DNA of 64,000 nucleotides. Origin: Propionivibrio sp. (GTDB taxonomy: Bacteria > Pseudomonadota > Gammaproteobacteria > Burkholderiales > Rhodocyclaceae). A model generated the notes under the pieces. That model searched no databases, was not told the origin of the DNA, and was given only the letters and a program-made list of their open reading frames with translations. The position numbers were made by a program, and so were the translations under genes. Location: assembly GCA_003249625.1 (NCBI GenBank), contig QKII01000307.1:5515-69514 (forward strand), written 5' to 3'. This document shows positions 59,463 through 64,000 of the stretch, piece by piece; position 1 is the stretch's first letter; every line of letters starts with the position of its first letter.

Positions 59463-61396
59463 GACAATCCTCCGTTTCCGGTTACCGGTTCGAGTATCAA
59501 GACAGACAGGGGCGGCAGCGTCAGGTTCAGCGAATGATAGTATCCGTGCGCGCCAACCGGCGCGGCATCGACATGGCCGAAGTTACCCACGCCGCTACCG
59601 CCATAGCAGGGTGCATCGCTGTTGGCGATTTCCCTCCAGGGACCGCCAGATGGAACCCCGATCGCATAGTTGAGGCGCGGCACCGGAGTGAAGTTGCAGA
59701 CGACCAGCACGTTCTCATCCGGCCCCTTCCCTTTGCGCAAGAACGCGATCACGCTCTCGTCACTGTTCTGGTAGTCAATCCATGAGAACCCTTCGCTGGA
59801 GAAATCGAGGGCATGCAGCGCAGCTTCACTGCGGTAGAGATGGTTCAGATAGCCAACCCACTGGCGCATCCCGTCATGCATCGGGTACTGGAGAACATGC
59901 CATTCCAGGCTTTCTTCATGCTGCCACTCCCGCTTCTGCCCGAATTCCCCCCCCATGAACAGAAGCTTCTTGCCCGGGTGCGTCCACATCAGGCCGTAGA
60001 GCAGCCGAAGGTTGGCGAACTGCTGCCATTCATCGCCCGGCATCTTGCCGACCAACGCTCCCTTGCCATGAACCACCTCGTCGTGCGACAGCGGCAGGAT
60101 GAAGTTCTCGGAAAAGGCGTACCACAGCGAAAAGGTCAGCTGGCTGTGATGATACTTGCGGCACACCGGATCCTGCTGGAAGTACTTGAGCATGTCGTGC
60201 ATCCAGCCCATGTTCCACTTCATGCCGAATCCCAGTCCGCCAAGATACGTCGGCCGTGAAACCATCGGCCACGCGGTGGATTCCTCGGCGAAGGTCTGGA
60301 CATCCGGGTAATCGCGATACACCGCCTCGTTGAAGGCACGCAGAAAACTGACAGCCTCCAGGTTTTCGCGCCCGCCATGGACATTTGGTATCCACTCTCC
60401 CTCCTTTCGCCCGTAGTCGAGGTAGAGCATGGAGGCCACCGCATCGACGCGCAGACCGTCGATGTGATACTTGTCGAGCCAGAACAGGGCGCTGGACATC
60501 AGGAAACCACGCACCTCGTTGCGCCCGAAATTGAAGATCGAGCTGGCCCAGTCGGGATGGAACCCCTGGCGCGGATCGGCGTGTTCGTAGATGCAGGTGC
60601 CGTCGAAATTGGCCAGGCTATGGCCGTCGGTTGGAAAATGCGACGGCACCCAGTCGAGGATGACGGCGATATCGGCCTGGTGCAGCGAATCGATCAGGAA
60701 CATGAAATCCTGCGGCGTGCCATAACGTGCCGTGGGCGCAAAATAGCTGGTCGTCTGATACCCCCAGGAACCATAAAACGGATGTTCCATGACCGGCAGC
60801 AGTTCGACGTGGGTGAATCCCATCTCCTTGACGTATCTCACAAGTAACGGCGCCATCTCGCGATAGGTCAGCGAGCGATTGTCTTCTTCGGGGACGCGGC
60901 GCCAGGAGCCAAGATGAACCTCGTACACCGAAATCGGCGCATCAAGGGCATTGACGGCGTGGCGCTTCTCCATCCACTCACGATCACCCCATCCATATTC
61001 GAGATCCCACAGACGCGAGGCGCTACGCGGTGGCGCCTCGGTATGGACTGCAAAGGGATCGGCCTTTTCGGCCACGAACCCGTTGGTGCCTTCTACGTGA
61101 AACTTGTAGCCATCGCCGGCGCTGGCGTTCTCGACAAACCCTTCCCAAATACCGGAATGATCGCCGCGAAACGTGAGCGGATGGCTTTTCGAATTCCATG
61201 CGTTGAAATCGCCCGTCACGGAGACATAGGTGGCATTGGGCGCCCATACGGAAAAGCAGAACCCTTGAATTCCGTCACGCTCGAATCGGTGCGCGCCGAG
61301 ACAGGAATATAAGCGCGCATGAGTACCCTCTCGGAAGAGATAGATGTCGTGATCACTCAAGAGACTGCAATGGACCGCTGCTTTTTTTGCACACAT
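59459..61396 (-). CDS. glgB: 1,4-alpha-glucan branching enzyme
   Basis: 645 residues, preceded by a perfect AGGAGGTG. First gene of the glgB-glgE-treS-GH100 unit. CBM48 domain (about 35-135, [22 protein letters not shown]), then the GH13_9 barrel with [19 protein letters not shown], nucleophile Asp in [16 protein letters not shown], acid Glu in FAEESTAWP, and Asp in [13 protein letters not shown]. It introduces alpha-1,6 branches into the glucan made by GlgE. The usual extra N-terminal beta domain (N1) is shortened. Confidence 0.97.
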   Translation of the reverse strand: MCAKKAAVHCSLLSDHDIYLFREGTHARLYSCLGAHRFERDGIQGFCFSVWAPNATYVSVTGDFNAWNSKSHPLTFRGDHSGIWEGFVENASAGDGYKFHVEGTNGFVAEKADPFAVHTEAPPRSASRLWDLEYGWGDREWMEKRHAVNALDAPISVYEVHLGSWRRVPEEDNRSLTYREMAPLLVRYVKEMGFTHVELLPVMEHPFYGSWGYQTTSYFAPTARYGTPQDFMFLIDSLHQADIAVILDWVPSHFPTDGHSLANFDGTCIYEHADPRQGFHPDWASSIFNFGRNEVRGFLMSSALFWLDKYHIDGLRVDAVASMLYLDYGRKEGEWIPNVHGGRENLEAVSFLRAFNEAVYRDYPDVQTFAEESTAWPMVSRPTYLGGLGFGMKWNMGWMHDMLKYFQQDPVCRKYHHSQLTFSLWYAFSENFILPLSHDEVVHGKGALVGKMPGDEWQQFANLRLLYGLMWTHPGKKLLFMGGEFGQKREWQHEESLEWHVLQYPMHDGMRQWVGYLNHLYRSEAALHALDFSSEGFSWIDYQNSDESVIAFLRKGKGPDENVLVVCNFTPVPRLNYAIGVPSGGPWREIANSDAPCYGGSGVGNFGHVDAAPVGAHGYYHSLNLTLPPLSVLILEPVTGNGGLS

Positions 61397-61922
61397 GAAG
61401 CACCTCCTGAAATCGGATTTCCTTCAAGTGCCAGACGCGGAGTCCGGCTTGCGCCGTATTTGAGCCGGCCAGGATAGAACGCGAAACGGGGGAACGAAAC
61501 TCCTGTCCCCGCCGCGTCGAAAGCCGTAGTGAAACTCTGCCAGGGCGCGGGCAAGTCAACTGGATGATAGTGCCAAATCCATCTGGTTGCGAATTTGAGA
61601 AGATGATGAATGTCGACCACTTTTCACCGGCAGTACGGAAAGCAGCCTGCAGCACATCCAGTTCGCTCGACGAGCTCGCCGTGTATATTCCGCTCCGGCA
61701 ATGCGCGAGGGGCGGCGTCAGGGCCGCGAGCAGAAAGACGCAAAACCCGTCGCGCTTGTGGTCATCTACGATCGCGCGATCCTTGGCCGAGTTGGCGTAA
61801 TTTACGTTTTACGGGTTCGATAAACACCATGTCGGATGGCGTTCAGAATGGAACCGACGCTACCGCCCCTTACTCTAAAGTCAGGATTCCGATCAATCGT
61901 TTTTGTTCGCAAGGGGTGTTCA
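61397..61922. other. divergent intergenic region upstream of glgB
   Basis: 526 bases between glgB and the DUF2789 gene. It must hold the glgB promoter. I looked for a sigma-54 element: TGGCAC occurs on the minus strand at about 61570 but no TTGC at the right spacing. No convincing sigma-70 box, small gene or RNA is visible. Confidence 0.5.
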
Positions 61923-62153
61923 ATGGATGCCAACATACATACCTTGAGCAATCTTTTCGCTCAACTCGGATTGCCTTCCGACCCCGCCGAGATCGAAGAT
62001 TTCATCGCATCTCACAGACCATTAGGTAACGACGTCGCTCTTTATCGCGCTCGTTTCTGGACACCAGCACAAAGAGCTTTCCTCAAAGAAGAAATAATCG
62101 AGGACGCTGATTGGGCAAGTGTAATTGATGAGCTCAACGAAAGGCTTCATTAA
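61923..62153 (+). CDS. DUF2789 family protein
   Basis: 76 residues from ATG 61923 with AAGGGG upstream. The start MDANIHTLSNLFAQLGLPSD, ALYRARFWTPAQRAFLKE and a C-terminal DADWASVIDELNERLH are the whole DUF2789 pattern, a small cytoplasmic alpha-helical protein without known function. A longer in-frame start at 61836 lacks a site. Its stop codon overlaps that of the small ORF on the other strand. Confidence 0.88.
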   Translation: MDANIHTLSNLFAQLGLPSDPAEIEDFIASHRPLGNDVALYRARFWTPAQRAFLKEEIIEDADWASVIDELNERLH

Positions 62154-62341
62154 CGGCCACTCCCTCTGAAGCCCAAATCCACCTCGATGAATGACTCCAC
62201 TTGTGCTTCAAAAAATGGCGAAAAGTCTGTTGGGGCAGAGATCACAAGGTTTTCTGCCGTTGGGTAGCTGTTTCTGGCGTGAATCAGCCTTGCTGGAAAT
62301 AATTGTCCCAAGAGGCTGCTGATCCCGCCTCTTGGAGACAA
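62150..62341 (-). CDS. possible 63-residue ORF with TTG start and a strong ribosome-binding site
   Basis: Directly after the stop of the alcohol dehydrogenase lies AAGGAG (62347-62352), and five bases later TTG (62341) opens a 63-codon frame ending in VESFIEVDLGFRGSGR. The stop codons of this frame and the DUF2789 gene share TTAA. A perfect 9-bp inverted repeat (62308-62316/62327-62335) lies inside it; without a T-run it is a poor terminator. No family recognised. It could be a real small protein or a remnant. Confidence 0.35.
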   Translation of the reverse strand: MSPRGGISSLLGQLFPARLIHARNSYPTAENLVISAPTDFSPFFEAQVESFIEVDLGFRGSGR

Positions 62342-62352
62342 ACAAGCTCCTT

Positions 62353-63516
62353 TCAGAACGTGGCGGCGTCAATTACATACCGATAGCGTGCCTTCTTGCT
62401 AACAACGCTTTCCCAGGCTTCGTTGATCTGTTCTGCCTTGATAATCTGGATTTTGGGCAGGATTTTGTTGTCGGCACAGTAGTCGACGACTTCCTGCGTT
62501 TCTTTCATGCCGCCAATCAGCGACGCGTTGAAGTTGACTCTGGATGCAGACAACCCCAGCGCGTTCAAACTAAGTTCGAATCGCTCCGGCATACCCACTT
62601 GAGTGAAGGTTCCATACGGCTTTACGACCGAGACATAGGCGGCAACATCGTATTGGTAGGGAATGGTCGAAATCATGTAATCCAGCGTTCCTCGGTAGGA
62701 AGCCAGCTTGCTGATGTCGTCGACCACAACAACCTCCTTGGCGCCAAACCCCAGAATGTCCTGTGCCTTGGCGGCAGAGGTAGTAAAGGCATAGACCTCA
62801 GCGCCTTTGGATACGGCGAGTTTGATGGCCATGTGTCCCAGCCCGCCAATACCGGCCACGCCCACCTTCATCCCCTTCTTGAGTTGCGCTTTCATCAACG
62901 GAGAATAGGTAGTGATGCCGGCACAAAGTAGCGGTGCCGCCTCCTGGAAACTGATGTGTTCGGGAACATGAACGGCAAAATGGTCGCGCACGACGATGCT
63001 CGTCGAGTAACCGCCTTGCGAGATACCTGTCGGTGAACTCTGTTCCGGATAGCCGTAGGTAAAGACGGTTCCCGGGCTGTATTGCTCTTCGTTTTCCAGT
63101 GTCTCCAGATTTTCCAGGGTGCTGTTAACCATGCAGCCGACCCCTGCCCGGTCGCCCACCTTGAACTTCGTAACGTTCTTGCCCACTGCCGCAACGACAC
63201 CAACGATTTCATGACCAGGCACCTGCGGGTATTTCTGCGGCCCCCAGTGGCCTTTCATCTGATGAATGTCGGAATGGCAGATACTGGCGTATTTGATGTC
63301 GATCAGGATGTCGTTATCGCCCACCGGTCGCCGCTCAAACGACCAAGGCACCAGCTTGCCCGAAGTGTCGATCGCAGCGTAGCCGCGGGACTTGATGTTT
63401 TCTTCCTTTTTTTCTGCTGCAAGTGCCCCCAACGGGGTTGCGAGCAGCAGTCCGCCGCCCGTTGCACAGGAACACTTCACGAATTCCCTTCGGGTCATGT
63501 CATTGTCGTCAGCCAT
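62353..63516 (-). CDS. Tat-exported zinc-type alcohol dehydrogenase, YahK-like, structural zinc site lost
   Basis: 387 residues from ATG 63516, eight bases after AAGGAG; an ATG two codons earlier is too close to the site. The N-terminus is a twin-arginine signal: DMTRREFVKCSCATGG, then a hydrophobic stretch and a GALAA cleavage site. The rest is a medium-chain dehydrogenase: catalytic zinc ligands in SICHSDIH, GHEIVG and LLCAGITTY, and NAD(P) motif GVAGIGGLGHMAIKLAV. In YahK-like enzymes a four-cysteine lobe follows GVGCMV; here it reads NSTLENLETLENEEQYS, so only the first cysteine remains and the structural zinc cannot bind. Next to an iron-type alcohol dehydrogenase gene on the same strand. 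Confidence 0.9.
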   Translation of the reverse strand: MADDNDMTRREFVKCSCATGGGLLLATPLGALAAEKKEENIKSRGYAAIDTSGKLVPWSFERRPVGDNDILIDIKYASICHSDIHQMKGHWGPQKYPQVPGHEIVGVVAAVGKNVTKFKVGDRAGVGCMVNSTLENLETLENEEQYSPGTVFTYGYPEQSSPTGISQGGYSTSIVVRDHFAVHVPEHISFQEAAPLLCAGITTYSPLMKAQLKKGMKVGVAGIGGLGHMAIKLAVSKGAEVYAFTTSAAKAQDILGFGAKEVVVVDDISKLASYRGTLDYMISTIPYQYDVAAYVSVVKPYGTFTQVGMPERFELSLNALGLSASRVNFNASLIGGMKETQEVVDYCADNKILPKIQIIKAEQINEAWESVVSKKARYRYVIDAATF

Positions 63517-63564
63517 GGTCATTACTCCTTCAGAAAAGTGCGGTCGAAATAAATATGGTGATGA

Positions 63565-64000
63565 TCAAAGGGCGTGCCGCAATATTTCCGCGACGACCTC
63601 TGGGGTATACGTTTCGGCAATGCCGAAGACGCGCACATTACGCTGCACGTTCTCGACGATGGCCGGCAGATCCTTCTCGTTGATTCCCAATTGCGGCAAG
63701 CGCGTCGGCGTACCGATCTTGTCGTACCAGCCTTGCAGCGCAGCGATGCCTTGCTCTCCGCCTTCGACGCCAAACACATTCCTGGCAAATCGGTCGAACT
63801 GGGCGGGGTTGCGTTCGCGGAACCACTTCATCCAGGCGGGAACCACCACCGACAGGCCCGCCCCGTGCGGCACATTGAACAGCGCCGAGAGCGAGTGCTC
63901 GATGGCGTGATTCGGGAAGCTGAACCCTGCCGCGCCGGAATAGCTCAGGCCGTTCAGCGCCAGGGTCGCCGCCCATGCGAACTGCGCGCGGGCGGCATAA
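63565..64000 (-). CDS. iron-type (Fe-ADH/YqhD-like) alcohol dehydrogenase, N-terminus outside the window
   Basis: Only the last 144 codons are inside; the frame is open to the window edge. HAIEHSLSALFNVPHGAGLSVVVPAWMKW contains the conserved metal-ligand histidines of group III alcohol dehydrogenases, and the tail (FGIAETYTPEVVAEILRHAL) fits the YqhD/butanol dehydrogenase group. It probably reduces aldehydes with NADPH. It precedes the exported YahK-like gene by about 50 bases, so one operon is likely. Confidence 0.9.
   Translation of the reverse strand, partial: YAARAQFAWAATLALNGLSYSGAAGFSFPNHAIEHSLSALFNVPHGAGLSVVVPAWMKWFRERNPAQFDRFARNVFGVEGGEQGIAALQGWYDKIGTPTRLPQLGINEKDLPAIVENVQRNVRVFGIAETYTPEVVAEILRHAL

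Noticed and set aside
57606..59537. Open frame of 643 codons on the plus strand opposite glgE
   Set aside because: Antisense shadow with no recognisable protein features; glgE on the other strand has all catalytic motifs.
61560..61590. Sigma-54 promoter for glgB (TGGCAC on the minus strand)
   Set aside because: The TTGC half is not at the required spacing.

Overview
The window is GC-rich, densely packed bacterial chromosome, about 60 genes with no rRNA, tRNA, CRISPR array or insertion sequence that I could see. The order purF-cvpA-dedD-folC-accD-trpA-trpB-trpF-truA-fimV-asd-leuB, a Gcr-type membrane 'recombinase', single-chain PurL and bacteriohemerythrin signalling all point to a betaproteobacterium. 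Rhodocyclales (Dechloromonas/Azonexus-like) is my best guess; genus is not decided by the sequence.

Region by region. 1-7.1 kb (minus strand): the start of a truncated PhnD-like periplasmic binding protein, a methyltransferase, a PAS-GGDEF-hemerythrin protein, a Gcr-family membrane gene broken by an apparent one-base frameshift, and a small exported protein. 7.1-11.6 kb: purL with its terminator, then two overlapping tiny cysteine-rich (DUF1289-type) genes. 11.7-16.8 kb (plus strand): an FMN 2-hydroxyacid oxidase whose ribosome-binding site lies inside a perfect 18-bp inverted repeat, a D-2-hydroxyacid dehydrogenase, the NAD(P)HX repair enzyme Nnr and a periplasmic asparaginase. 16.8-35.4 kb (minus strand): the housekeeping block for purine, folate, fatty acid, Trp, Lys/Thr/Met, Leu and chorismate synthesis, with fimV, an isolated ECF-T-like membrane protein, an entericidin, an M48 lipoprotein protease, an MFS transporter and a DUF465 protein.

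35.4-48 kb (plus strand) is an efflux region: a TetR regulator with an operator touching its start codon, a complete cecR-ybhGFSR-type ABC exporter, a NodT-type outer membrane factor, an RND-type adaptor with no RND pump, and two DHA2 major-facilitator pumps. A hypothetical gene at 48.1-49.0 kb looks foreign and has a C-terminus like phage terminase small subunits.

49.2-52.5 kb holds the most unusual gene: a two-Rossmann FAD/NAD(P) oxidoreductase fused to PAS and GGDEF domains, which suggests redox control of cyclic-di-GMP synthesis. A secreted repeat protein (DUF4189-like) is divergent from it. 52.8-61.4 kb is a four-gene alpha-glucan cluster (GH100-like glycosidase, TreS-maltokinase fusion, GlgE, GlgB) that should turn trehalose or maltose into branched glucan through maltose-1-phosphate. 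The window ends with a DUF2789 gene, a Tat-exported YahK-like alcohol dehydrogenase that has lost its structural zinc cysteines, and the C-terminal part of an iron-type alcohol dehydrogenase.
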